A stretch of 64,000 nucleotides of DNA, from NCBI RefSeq assembly GCF_000273375.1, contig NZ_CM001557.1, forward strand, positions 877,625 to 941,624, given 5' to 3'. This DNA is from Bartonella birtlesii IBS 325 (GTDB taxonomy: Bacteria > Pseudomonadota > Alphaproteobacteria > Rhizobiales > Rhizobiaceae). Position 1 is the stretch's first letter, and each line of letters opens with the position of its first letter. Below are positions 28,235-37,749 of the stretch, piece by piece. The notes below the pieces were generated by a model. The model was not told the DNA's origin, did not search any database, and worked only from the letters and a program-made list of their open reading frames with translations. A program made the translations under genes and the position numbers.

Positions 28235-30114
28235 GTGTACGCCAGAATAACAAAATTTTTGAGCGGAATTTTCATTACAATTTCTTTTTTATTTGGAGTT
28301 GGTATTCTCATTTTACCTTATCTTGTATCTACAGATACGATTCGTATTCGTTTAGCACAGGATTTGAGTGCATGGACAGGCTATAATGTACAATTGCGTG
28401 ATCCACCACGGTTGAATTTATTCCCTTACCCTAAAGCATATCTTTCTGGTGTTATTTTAACATCAAAAATGAATCACATTGTACCATTGATGGAAGCTGA
28501 GTCCATAGAGGTTGATCTTTCTTTGATAGATCTTTTTTTTGGGCATGTTTCTTTTTCCGAAACGCGAATTGTGCGTCCTCAATTTATTATGGAAAAACCA
28601 ATTAAAACAGTAGCAGATTTTTTTGACAAATTTTCACGCTCACAAGGTGCATTAGGATTAGCAATAAACAATGCTCGTGAAATATTGAAGCATAACCCGG
28701 AGCATCCAGATATAGAGCGTCTTTTGAATCAACCTTTTGGACGGATTATTATTAAGGATGGTATACTTGTTTATCATGATAGTATTTCCGATATGCCAGA
28801 AAAAATAACAGGATTAAATGCCACTTTAGATTGGCTAGAATTGACGAAAGAAGCACGGTTTCGTGCAGATGCTCGTTGGCGTGGAGAGTTGACAAAATTA
28901 TCAATTGATGCTGATCAAGCGTTACTGCTTTTAGCAGGAGGGAAAAGCCAAATTAAGATAAGTCTCAATTCAGTGCGTGGTGGTATAACCTTTATAGGGC
29001 AGGCACGATTATCTGAATACTATATTTTTGATGGAAAAGTGTCGATGCGTTCTCCAGGATGGAATCAGACTCTCTCTTGGATTGGAGGAAATCAGTTTTG
29101 GGGACATAAATTAAAAGCACCTATTGTATGGGAGTCTCGTTTTTTGGCGCAACCAATGCGTGTTCAAATGAACAATATTGCATTTACGATGGGAACAGTC
29201 AATGCACGTGGAGCTTTAGAAGTTGATTTTCATAACTATGTACCAATGATAATTGGATCTTTAGCATTTGATAATCTAGATTTTTGTCTCTTTGAACCAG
29301 TATTTCTTTCAATTAAAGAAAAAAACCATTCTTTGAGATGGCAATTTTTGATCGTATTGGGGTGGATATACGACTTTCTGCACCACAAGCAAAATTAAGC
29401 AATATTGCGCTCACAAATTTAGCTGTCGCGATACAAATAAGAGATGGGCATGGTATTTTTGATCTTGGACATACAAATATTTTTGGTGGGTCTTTGCAAA
29501 GCAATATTGAAATTACACCAGTTGGTCAGAAAATGCGGCTTGAAGGGCGTGCTGTAGGGACTGCTATTGATGTGCGGACTGTTTTAGAGGCTTTGGGAAT
29601 TATTCCGTTTGTACAAAGCAAAGCAAATCTTACTATGACAGTAAGAACGCTTGCCAGTTCTTGGTCAGAGATTTTTGCAAAAATGCGAGGTGAATTAGTA
29701 CTGAATATGTCTTCTGGTCGCTTATTAGGATATGATTTGAATGATTTACAGACAAGGCTTGCAAAAAATGAACAATTTTTTTTAACGAGTGATGGTACCC
29801 TTTCAACAGCTTTTGAGCGTTGGAATATTCAAACAAGCTTTTCAGATGGTACAACAAAAATAACAGAATCACTCATGCGTACGGCAGATTGGAGTTTATC
29901 CATGTGGGGAACAATTGCATCTGCTATCATACAAGATTGGCAAAATAAGCTTACATTACAGGCAAAACTACAAAAAAAACACAGTTCAGAAACTTTGTGT
30001 AGAGATATTCAATGCCTTGTTAATAGCCTTACGCAGCTTTCTACCTTTTCTCTGAGTTCCAAAGGACAGGCTCTTGGTATTTTTTTGGTTAAAAAAAATA
30101 TTGATGCAAATTAA
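28235..30114 (+). CDS. AsmA-family protein, interrupted by a frameshift
   Basis: AsmA-family proteins are periplasmic, anchored by one N-terminal helix, and affect outer-membrane lipid transport and assembly. The first frame starts at GTG 28235 (ribosome site GAGGAAGG just upstream) with a membrane segment at residues 8-31 (FLSGIFITISFLFGVGILIL). It then shows AsmA-like text such as TGYNVQLRDPPRLNLFPYPK. It stops at 29398. The second frame, open from 29317, continues (SAPQAKLSNIALTNLAVAIQ, GTAIDVRTVLEALG) to 30114. One missing base in the A7 run at 29319-29325 separates them; joined, the protein is about 626 residues. The typical AsmA C-terminal domain is in the second frame, so a real break would inactivate it. 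Confidence 0.78.
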
Positions 30115-30227
30115 TTGCTATTTTTTTTATGCTTAGCACAGTTAGCACAGATTGAGAGTTTTAGAGAATTGCTAAAAAATAATGTATTATTTAATTATAG
30201 AATTAAAGAAAATAAGTTGGTAAGTAC

Positions 30228-30371
30228 TTATTGAATTTTCGAAGAAATACCATAGCCATCTGTAGAGATTGTGTGCTTTCCATCAGCTCCAACGGAACCA
30301 ATTCCGACAGTAATCAGAATAAAGACTAAGAAAGTAGTGATAGTGATAATTGTAGCTTTTTTAGCAGACAT
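30228..30371 (-). CDS. Small single-pass membrane protein, 47 residues
   Basis: Read on the minus strand from ATG 30371 to TAA 30228: a basic start (MSAKKAT), one hydrophobic helix at about 7-27 (TIITITTFLVFILITVGIGS) and a polar tail with Gly and Ser. A GGAG ribosome site lies eight bases upstream of the ATG. No longer gene overlaps it, so the combination of start, ribosome site and membrane helix makes it a likely real small protein. Function is unknown. The neighbours, the AsmA-family gene and rsmE, are on the other strand. Confidence 0.6.
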   Translation of the reverse strand: MSAKKATIITITTFLVFILITVGIGSVGADGKHTISTDGYGISSKIQ

Positions 30372-30602
30372 ATTTTTTCTCCAATCCTGCACCCAATAAC
30401 TGAATGCAACGGTGAATTATCATAAAATTTTATGAAAGCAGAATCATTTAAAATTCTATTGGTTCCAACCATTATCTCATAAAATTTTAAAAAACCTATA
30501 ATTCTTTATATGTTAGAGCTCTATAGATATAATTTTTTCTTTTTGTTATATGTTTTTCTTCATTTTCTCGGTGATTATAGTGAATTTTAGCACAATTTTG
30601 TT

Positions 30603-31346
30603 ATGCGCATAAATTACAAACTTAAAAGATTATTTATTCAGCAGCCACTTGCTTTGAATGAAGAAATAAAAATAGAGGGAGCACAAGCTTCTTATCTTGT
30701 GCGTGTTTTGCGAATGCAAGAAGGAGCAAAAATTTTACTTTTTAATGGACAGGATGGTGAATGGCTTGCTAAACTTATCACTGTTGGGAAGAAATTTGTT
30801 GTGGTTCAGCTTATTCATCAAGAAAAATTACAAACGACGCCTTCGAAGCTCATTTATTGTTTTGCTCCACTCAAAAACGCGCGTTTAGATTATATGGTGC
30901 AGAAAGCTGTTGAAATGGGGGTATCTATTTTGCAGCCTGTTATAACGCATCATACACAGGTTACGCGTATCAATATGGCGCGTATGGAGGCTAATGCTAT
31001 TGAAGCTTCTGAACAGTGTGGCAGTTTATCTCTGCCTAAATGTGTAGCAGCTGTCTCGTTAAAAGAACTTATCGCTGGTTGGAACAGGACACAACCTTTG
31101 TTTTTTCGCGATGAAGCACATCAATTATGTAACCCATTGCCTCTTTTAAAAAAATATAAAATTACAACGCCAGGTATTCTTATTGGACCAGAAGGTGGGT
31201 TTAGTGAAGAAGAACGAGACTTTTTAAAACAGCATTCTTTTGTGATTCCAATATCTTTAGGACCGCGTATTTTACGTGCTGATACTGCAGCAGTTGCTGC
31301 TTTGGCTCTTCTTAATGTTACCGTGGAGGATTGGTCAATTTATTGA
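30603..31346 (+). CDS. rsmE: 16S rRNA (uracil-1498-N3)-methyltransferase
   Basis: RsmE methylates U1498 of 16S rRNA with SAM and has a SPOUT-type knotted fold. The 247-residue protein shows the family's N-terminal RNA-binding part (HYLVRVLRM-like: ASYLVRVLRMQEGAKI) and the knot motifs LIGPEGGFSEEERDFL and SLGPRILRADTAAVAALALL. The start is ATG 30603. It is followed 68 bases later by gshA in the same direction, an arrangement common in rhizobia. Confidence 0.94.
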   Translation: MRINYKLKRLFIQQPLALNEEIKIEGAQASYLVRVLRMQEGAKILLFNGQDGEWLAKLITVGKKFVVVQLIHQEKLQTTPSKLIYCFAPLKNARLDYMVQKAVEMGVSILQPVITHHTQVTRINMARMEANAIEASEQCGSLSLPKCVAAVSLKELIAGWNRTQPLFFRDEAHQLCNPLPLLKKYKITTPGILIGPEGGFSEEERDFLKQHSFVIPISLGPRILRADTAAVAALALLNVTVEDWSIY

Positions 31347-31414
31347 GAAGCTCGTAAAATTATTCTAAATGATTCATTTAAAATGATACAACTAATGATA
31401 GGATACAATAAGTT

Positions 31415-32788
31415 ATGGCGCTTGATATAAATGATGAAAGTGAAATTTATAACTTAGATTCCTTGGTTAGCTATTTCCAAGGGGGATGTAAAGCAGAGCA
31501 TGATTGGCGTATCGGTACGGAACATGAGAAGTTTCCATTCTATATAGATGGTTTTCGCCCTGTTCCTTATGAAGGTTCAAGAGGAATTCGCGCACTTTTA
31601 GAGGGAATGCAAGAAGCTTTAGGATGGAAGCCTATTGTAGACAAGGGAAATATTATTGGTCTTATAGGGGCAGTTGGCCAAGGAGCAATTTCTTTGGAAC
31701 CTGGGGGGCAATTTGAATTATCTGGTGCACCACTAAAAACGATTAGTCATACTTATTATGAGGTAATGGAGCATTTAGCACTTCTTAAGAAAATTTCAAA
31801 ACCATTGGGAATTGGTTTTCTTGGAATGGGTGCTAGTCCAAAATGGACCTTAGCGGAAACTCCGCGAATGCCTAAGTCACGTTATCAGATTATGGCCAAT
31901 TATATGCCAAAAGTTGGTCATAGTGGTCTTGATATGATGTATCGCACATCGACTGTTCAGGTTAATCTTGATTTTTCATCCGAAGCTGATATGCGACGAA
32001 AAATGCAAGTATCCATGAAATTACAGTCTATTGCGACAGCATTATTTGCCAGTTCACCTTTTACAGAAGGGAGACCAAATGGCTTTTTATCTTGGCGCTC
32101 TGAAATTTGGTGTGACACTGATAATCAGAGGTCTGGAGTTCTTCCCTTTGTATTTTCTGAGCATTTTGGTTTTGCTGATTACGTTGAATGGGCACTTGAT
32201 GTACCAATGTATTTCGTTGTGCGCGACGGTCGTTATTATGATTGTACAAATATAACTTTTCGTCAGTTTATGAATGGAGCATTAAGAGATAAGATTGCAA
32301 ATTCAATGCCTAATATGGGAGATTGGATTAATCATCTATCCACTTTGTTTCCCGAAGTGCGCTTAAAACGATTTTTGGAAATGAGAGGTGCTGATTGCGG
32401 TTCTTGGAAGCGTATATGCGCGTTGTCGGCTTTTTGGGTTGGGCTTCTTTATGATAGTGAAGCCCTTAATGAAGCAGAAGCTTTGACAAAAGATTGGTGT
32501 TTTGAAGAAGTTTTAGATATGCGCAAACGTGTTCCTAAAGAAGGATTAAGGACATCTTTTCGTCAAACCATAATTTTAGAAATAGCTCGTCAAGCTGTTG
32601 CTATTTCACGCAAAGGTTTAAAAAATCGCAGACAGTATGATGCGAATGGTTTGGATGAAACAAATTTTCTGGCTCCTTTAGAAGAGCTTGTTACAATGGG
32701 TCAAACAGATGCAGATAAATTTTTATCACTTTATCATTCAACTTGGAGTGGTGCTGTGGAACCTATATTTTTAGAATGTTCCTATTAA
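31415..32788 (+). CDS. gshA: Glutamate-cysteine ligase
   Basis: GshA makes gamma-glutamylcysteine from glutamate, cysteine and ATP, the first step of glutathione synthesis. The 457-residue protein is of the plant/alphaproteobacterial (GCS2-like) type, with marks such as WRIGTEHEKFPFY, ISLEPGGQFELSGAPL, MYRTSTVQVNLDF and LRFxxxRGAD-like RFLEMRGADCGSW. Start ATG 31415. It is followed by a long region carrying only an integrase relic. Confidence 0.94.
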   Translation: MALDINDESEIYNLDSLVSYFQGGCKAEHDWRIGTEHEKFPFYIDGFRPVPYEGSRGIRALLEGMQEALGWKPIVDKGNIIGLIGAVGQGAISLEPGGQFELSGAPLKTISHTYYEVMEHLALLKKISKPLGIGFLGMGASPKWTLAETPRMPKSRYQIMANYMPKVGHSGLDMMYRTSTVQVNLDFSSEADMRRKMQVSMKLQSIATALFASSPFTEGRPNGFLSWRSEIWCDTDNQRSGVLPFVFSEHFGFADYVEWALDVPMYFVVRDGRYYDCTNITFRQFMNGALRDKIANSMPNMGDWINHLSTLFPEVRLKRFLEMRGADCGSWKRICALSAFWVGLLYDSEALNEAEALTKDWCFEEVLDMRKRVPKEGLRTSFRQTIILEIARQAVAISRKGLKNRRQYDANGLDETNFLAPLEELVTMGQTDADKFLSLYHSTWSGAVEPIFLECSY

Positions 32789-33280
32789 TCTTATAGCATA
32801 AACCGTTTTGCTTTGAAAAAGTAAAGCATATTATTGTTGTGCATTTATGGTTTTTCTTTAGAAAAATGTCTCGTTTATTTTCAATCTCATCTCTTGGTAC
32901 CCTCCATAAAAGCGGATAATGCGAGTCTATTTGCTGTCTTAAAACGAATTGTGCTAACTCGATAGAGATTTAAAAAACTGGAGGCTTTGTCCATCTTTGG
33001 GTGGTAAGTTTTTTATATCACGTTATTATAACGGTGCTTTTGAACGCGCTAATAACTTTAAGAAAACAAAATGATAGCTAATAAAAAGCTGTGCTTTAAA
33101 GCAATTAGCACTCATGTGCTTTTGTAAAATTTCACTCATACGTGTGTGTGCGCCAATCTTTACCCTGTGCTTGAAAAAAGGCAATAACTTTAGAATTTGG
33201 CAATCAATAATAATTAAATCAAATAATTTATATTAGAAGTAAGGGTTTTGGTGGTTATTGACTTTATTACGTTTTTGCCT
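32789..33280. other. Intergenic region between gshA and the integrase relic
   Basis: About 490 A+T-rich bases in which I found no frame with coding character. If the integrase once excised or integrated here, an attachment site could lie in this stretch, but no repeated sequence was recognised. Confidence 0.35.
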
Positions 33281-34141
33281 CTATCCCTCATTTTTTTGAA
33301 GCTTTTTTATGGCTTCAAGAGTAAGTTTTTTTACGGTCTGCGCTCTTTGTGTAAAGAGATGCCATAGCGTCATTTGTCCATCCAAAAATCGCCTTGAGTT
33401 GTGATACTGTTGCACCAGAGTTAGCAGTGCGTTTTGCTGCTAATTTTCTTAAGCCATATGCTGATTTTTTGATTCCCGCCGCATTACACGCTTCACGAAA
33501 TAAGTTTCCAAAACTTTCTTTTACGAGTTTATTTCCATTTTTTCCGCAAATGAATGTTTCATTTCCAATAGGTCAAGCTTCAAGCATTTTGGCTAATTCC
33601 GGTAAAATAGGAAGAAAAACATCTGTTTGAAATTTGCTTTTCTCTGTTCTGAGATGGATAATATTATTTGTTACATCTTTCCAGCTGATACGAACAGCAT
33701 CACCACGACGCAAGCCCGTATACAGAAGAACATCAATCCAAATGCGTTCATGGGTTCCTAAAGACCAATGTTGATAATATTTCTCAACATCTTCTTCTGT
33801 CCAAACAGCAAATCCATCTTTATTTTTAAGAGGAGGTCTTTTTACTCCTACTGTTGAATTGTTTTCTAAAAATTTTTGATCAATAGCCCAATTAACAAAG
33901 ACTTAAGGGCTTTCAGAAAATTTCTAGCCATTGCTGGTGTTTCTTTACGACGTTCAACGCCGGCTATAATATGTTTCTTTTCAATTGCTTGGTGTGAAAT
34001 GTGTCCTATAGTATCATACACCTTCATAAGGATGAGTTCTTTTTATTTTTTCATAGCTTTATCAAGCCAGCACCATCATCATATTTGCCAGCTCCCAATG
34101 TTGCTTACAGCCCTTGCATTAAGACGGTTCATAAGAGGCAT
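33281..34141 (-). pseudogene. Phage-type tyrosine integrase, decayed
   Basis: Read on the minus strand from ATG 34141. The start MPLMNRLNARAVSNIGSWQI is typical of phage integrases of the P4/tyrosine-recombinase type. It is followed, across frame changes, by HIIAGVERRKETPAMARNFL, WAIDQKFLENNSTVGVKRPP and HERIWIDVLLYTGLRRGDAV with the first catalytic Arg. Then come YGLRKLAAKRTANSG, where an HxxR-type box is altered to YGLR, and GWTNDAMASLYTKSADRKK with the Tyr nucleophile. An in-frame TGA after KMLEA, two adjacent stops near residue 21 and at least two frameshifts show it is dead. No other prophage genes accompany it. Confidence 0.85.
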
Positions 34142-34479
34142 TTTTATTCTTTTCTTATACAAATTTTATCCACACACTTATCCCACTTGTTATGTGCAAA
34201 TGAGTGGTTTTAATTGATTCAAGATACACAGATTTGAAATGAGGAAATCTTACTATATTCGGAGTTATTATTCAAGTTGAAAAAGGATAATTTATCATTA
34301 TAAATCAATGCATTGCTGGAAAAATGTCAAATATATCATCTACATTATAAATTCTACAACGCATTAAAATTTGCTTTAAGTTTTATGCTAAAATTTTCTT
34401 ATAATATTCGATAACAGCAGTGCTTAAAAGTGAAAGAATTTTATTTTATTACTGTTTTAATTAAAAGGGTGTTTTAATT
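34142..34479. other. Intergenic region between the integrase relic and glyS
   Basis: About 340 A+T-rich bases, the region downstream of glyS and upstream of the dead integrase. No gene, tRNA or convincing hairpin was seen. Confidence 0.35.
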
Positions 34480-36702
34480 TTAGACTACAAGTTTCGAAAA
34501 GTCTGCCACTGTTTGTGTCATAGTATTAATACGTCCAAGAAGAGCAAGACGATTAGTGCGAATATGAACATCTTTATCATTTACCAATACTTTCTTGAAA
34601 AATATATCAATAAATTTTCCAAGAGGTGCAAGTATATCGAGTATCTGTGGTAGGCTTGTTACAGTGAAGCGATCATTAATTTTTTTCTCTATCTCAATGA
34701 TTGCTTGATAGAGCTGTTTTTCTTCTATTTCAATAAAAAATTCAGGGTTAATATCATTTGTTATTATTGCACCTTTTTGAAATTCATTCTCAAGAATATT
34801 TACGGTACGTTTTACAGCGGTTAAAAAGCTATTTCCCTCGTGTGTATTGATAAAAGCAATGAGTACCTCGACGTGACGTGCAACCAGTAAAAAATCATCA
34901 GCATCTTTATTTAAGACTGCTTCAAGGACGTCATAACGTGCGCCTTCCTCTTTAAGATAGATTTTTAAACGTTCATGAAAAAAAGCTAACAAATCTGATA
35001 AAATATATTCTGTTTTTTCTAAAAATAGATTTGAAAATTGGGTATCTCCTTTTTGAGATATTTTACATTTATTTTTTTGTTGCAAGAAAAGTTTCGCTGC
35101 CAAATGAAACAAAGGCATAAGATTAATTTTCCAATCACGTGAAAGCACAAGCCTAATGATTCCTAATGCTGCTCGTCTTAAGGCATAGGGATCTTTTGAG
35201 CCAGTTGGTTTTTCACCGATGAGCCAAAAACAGACAATCATGTCAATTTTGTCAGCCAGTGCAACTGTTATTGCAAGAGGTTCTTGCGGAATACGATCTG
35301 TTGGTCCTAGGGGTTTATAGTGGTCTTCAATTGCTTCAGCGATACGAGGATCTTCTCCTTGAAGAAGGGCATATTTCCGTCCCATGAGTCCTTGCAGCTC
35401 AGGAAATTCACCTACAATCTCTGTTTGTAAATCAGCTTTTGCAAGAATTGCAGCACGTTTTGCTAAAAGAGGATCAGCTTGCACCAAAGGTGCAATTTTT
35501 TGTGCGAGCGCAGTAATGCGCTCTATTCTTGCGCCTTGTGTACCTAATTTAGCGTGGAAAGTTACATTTAAATGATCAAGTCGTGCCATTCTTTGATCAA
35601 GAGGTTTTTTTAAATCAAGATCAAATTTTTGGGCTGAAGATTTCAAGTTTTGAATATCGGGCAAATTATGCTGATCTGTTTTCCAAAAATAGAGTGCATC
35701 AGAAAGACGAGCGTGGACGACTTTACTATTTCCCTTAGAAATTTCCTTACCTTCATCGCTCGCAAGGATATTAGAAACAAGCACAAAATAAGGAGAAAGT
35801 TTAATTTTTTCACCTTGCTTCCTCGTTACAAAACATTTTTGATTGGTCCGAATGGTTAAACGAATAATTTCTGGAGGCATGTCAAGGAAAGATTTATCAA
35901 AACTTCCCATAAGTACAACAGGCCACTCAACGAGCCCTGCAACTTCTTCTAAGAGGGCATTATCTTGAACCAGCTCTAGACCAGTTGCAAAACAAAGATT
36001 TTGGGCATCTGCCAAAATAATATTCTTTCGCCTTTCCGCATCAAGGATGACTTTATGGGCTTCAAGTTTGCTATTATAATCCTCAAAACGACGGATTTTG
36101 AGTGATTCCCCGTCACTTAAGAAGCGATGACCATAGGTCAGATTATTACTTTTAAGGGAACCAATGGTAAAGGGAACAACGTGTGTTGCACCAATTTCTG
36201 GTCCGAAGACACAAAGAATATTCTGTAAAGAGCGAATCCATTTTAGTGCTTCACTTTTTTCTGAATCTCTTCCCCAGCGCATAGATTTTGGCCATGGGAA
36301 ATTGCGAATAATATTCGGTATAATATCAGCAATAATCTCTTCTGCGCTTCGCCCTTTTTTGATGATTTTAGCAATATAAAAATCACCTTTTTTACTATCA
36401 TGTGCAATATCTGCTTCAGAAATATCACTAAGCCCAGTTGAGCGTAAAAAACCATCAATCACATGTTGTGGTGATTTTGTACTGGGGCCTTTTCGTTCTT
36501 CATGGGTATCTTTTGAATGTAGCGAAAGACCCCGTATATCCAATGTTAGTCGACGCGGTGTCCAATATTCACAGGCAGCTTGATAGGTTAGGCCTGCATC
36601 TACAAGTTGATTCGTTACACATTTCCTGAGATCAGCAGCGGCTTTGCGTTGCATGCGTGCAGGAATTTCTTCACTGAAAAGTTCAAGAAGAAGATCAGAC
36701 AT
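34480..36702 (-). CDS. glyS: Glycyl-tRNA synthetase beta subunit
   Basis: GlyS forms the alpha2-beta2 bacterial glycyl-tRNA synthetase with GlyQ, charging tRNA-Gly. The 740-residue protein begins with the family start LLLELFSEEIPARMQRKAA. It also shows RLTLDIRGLS, GPSTKSPQHVIDGF, LVEWPVVLMGSFD, FPELQGLMGRKYAL and, near the end, the anticodon-binding region. It is slightly longer than the E. coli protein, as usual in Rhizobiales. The ATG overlaps the glyQ stop by one base, giving tight translational coupling. Confidence 0.96.
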   Translation of the reverse strand: MSDLLLELFSEEIPARMQRKAAADLRKCVTNQLVDAGLTYQAACEYWTPRRLTLDIRGLSLHSKDTHEERKGPSTKSPQHVIDGFLRSTGLSDISEADIAHDSKKGDFYIAKIIKKGRSAEEIIADIIPNIIRNFPWPKSMRWGRDSEKSEALKWIRSLQNILCVFGPEIGATHVVPFTIGSLKSNNLTYGHRFLSDGESLKIRRFEDYNSKLEAHKVILDAERRKNIILADAQNLCFATGLELVQDNALLEEVAGLVEWPVVLMGSFDKSFLDMPPEIIRLTIRTNQKCFVTRKQGEKIKLSPYFVLVSNILASDEGKEISKGNSKVVHARLSDALYFWKTDQHNLPDIQNLKSSAQKFDLDLKKPLDQRMARLDHLNVTFHAKLGTQGARIERITALAQKIAPLVQADPLLAKRAAILAKADLQTEIVGEFPELQGLMGRKYALLQGEDPRIAEAIEDHYKPLGPTDRIPQEPLAITVALADKIDMIVCFWLIGEKPTGSKDPYALRRAALGIIRLVLSRDWKINLMPLFHLAAKLFLQQKNKCKISQKGDTQFSNLFLEKTEYILSDLLAFFHERLKIYLKEEGARYDVLEAVLNKDADDFLLVARHVEVLIAFINTHEGNSFLTAVKRTVNILENEFQKGAIITNDINPEFFIEIEEKQLYQAIIEIEKKINDRFTVTSLPQILDILAPLGKFIDIFFKKVLVNDKDVHIRTNRLALLGRINTMTQTVADFSKLVV

Positions 36703-37646
36703 TAGGCTTTTCCTGTAGTATATATTTTACCAGCTTCGGTACGCAAAAAGGCTTCTCCACAGCGACGCGCAAGGTCACGAACGCGAAGTATATAACTCTG
36801 TCGCTCAGTCACAGAAATAACACCACGTGCCTGTAAAAGATTAAAGATATGGCTGGCTTTAATACATTGGTCATAAGCTGGAAAGACACAAAGATGTAGG
36901 TCACTTTCATTACTTGGTTTACCAGCTTCAAGAAGCGCAACACATTCACGTTCTGCGTCAATAAAATGTTGGTGTAGAAGTTTAGTATCAGCAAATTCAA
37001 AATTATAGTATGAATATTCCTGTTCTGTTTGTAAAAAAATATCTCTATAACTTATTTTGTCTTCCCCGTCTAAACCATTAAAGTTAAGGTCATAGACGTT
37101 ATCAACACCTTGGATATACATTGCCAAACGTTCAAGCCCATAGGTGATTTCTCCTGAAACTGGAGTGCATTCAATACCACAAACTTGTTGAAAATAAGTA
37201 AATTGAGAAATTTCCATCCCATCACACCAGCATTCCCATCCAAGCCCCCAAGCTCCTAGTGTTGGACTTTCCCAATCATCTTCAACAAAGCGAATATCAT
37301 GAAGTTTTGTATCAAGACCAATGGCTTGTAGCGATTTTATATAAAGTTCTTGCAAATTGGGGGGAGAAGGTTTGAGAAGTACTTGAAACTGATAATAATG
37401 CTGTAAACGATTTGGATTTTTACCATATCGCCCATCTGTTGGGCGTCGAGAAGGTTGAACGTAAGCGACTTTCCACGAGCGTGGTCCCAAAGAGCGCAAT
37501 GTTGTGGACGGATGAAAAGTTCCAGCTCCCATTTCCATATCGTAAGGTTGCAAAATTGCGCATCCATAATAAGCCCAATAATTTTGCAAAGTTAAGATAA
37601 GTCCTTGAAAAGAATGTTTGGGATTGAGATGTTCAGACAGTTTCAC
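36702..37646 (-). CDS. glyQ: Glycyl-tRNA synthetase alpha subunit
   Basis: The catalytic alpha subunit of class II glycyl-tRNA synthetase, 314 residues. Signatures include [59 protein letters not shown] and [19 protein letters not shown], the last being the glycine-site region. It lies directly upstream of glyS and is co-transcribed with it. Length is normal. Confidence 0.97.
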   Translation of the reverse strand: MKLSEHLNPKHSFQGLILTLQNYWAYYGCAILQPYDMEMGAGTFHPSTTLRSLGPRSWKVAYVQPSRRPTDGRYGKNPNRLQHYYQFQVLLKPSPPNLQELYIKSLQAIGLDTKLHDIRFVEDDWESPTLGAWGLGWECWCDGMEISQFTYFQQVCGIECTPVSGEITYGLERLAMYIQGVDNVYDLNFNGLDGEDKISYRDIFLQTEQEYSYYNFEFADTKLLHQHFIDAERECVALLEAGKPSNESDLHLCVFPAYDQCIKASHIFNLLQARGVISVTERQSYILRVRDLARRCGEAFLRTEAGKIYTTGKA

Positions 37647-37749
37647 GCTTTATACTCTTTAAATATTTTAATCTATAGACAGCAATCAAAGGAAATTTAG
37701 TCTTTATAGTTATCTATTGTTTCATGTGCTTATGGTCAAGCATCGTTGT

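Noticed and set aside
33394..34217. Plus-strand frames around 33394-33630 and 33876-34217
   Set aside because: They are antisense to the integrase relic, which explains the region on the minus strand.
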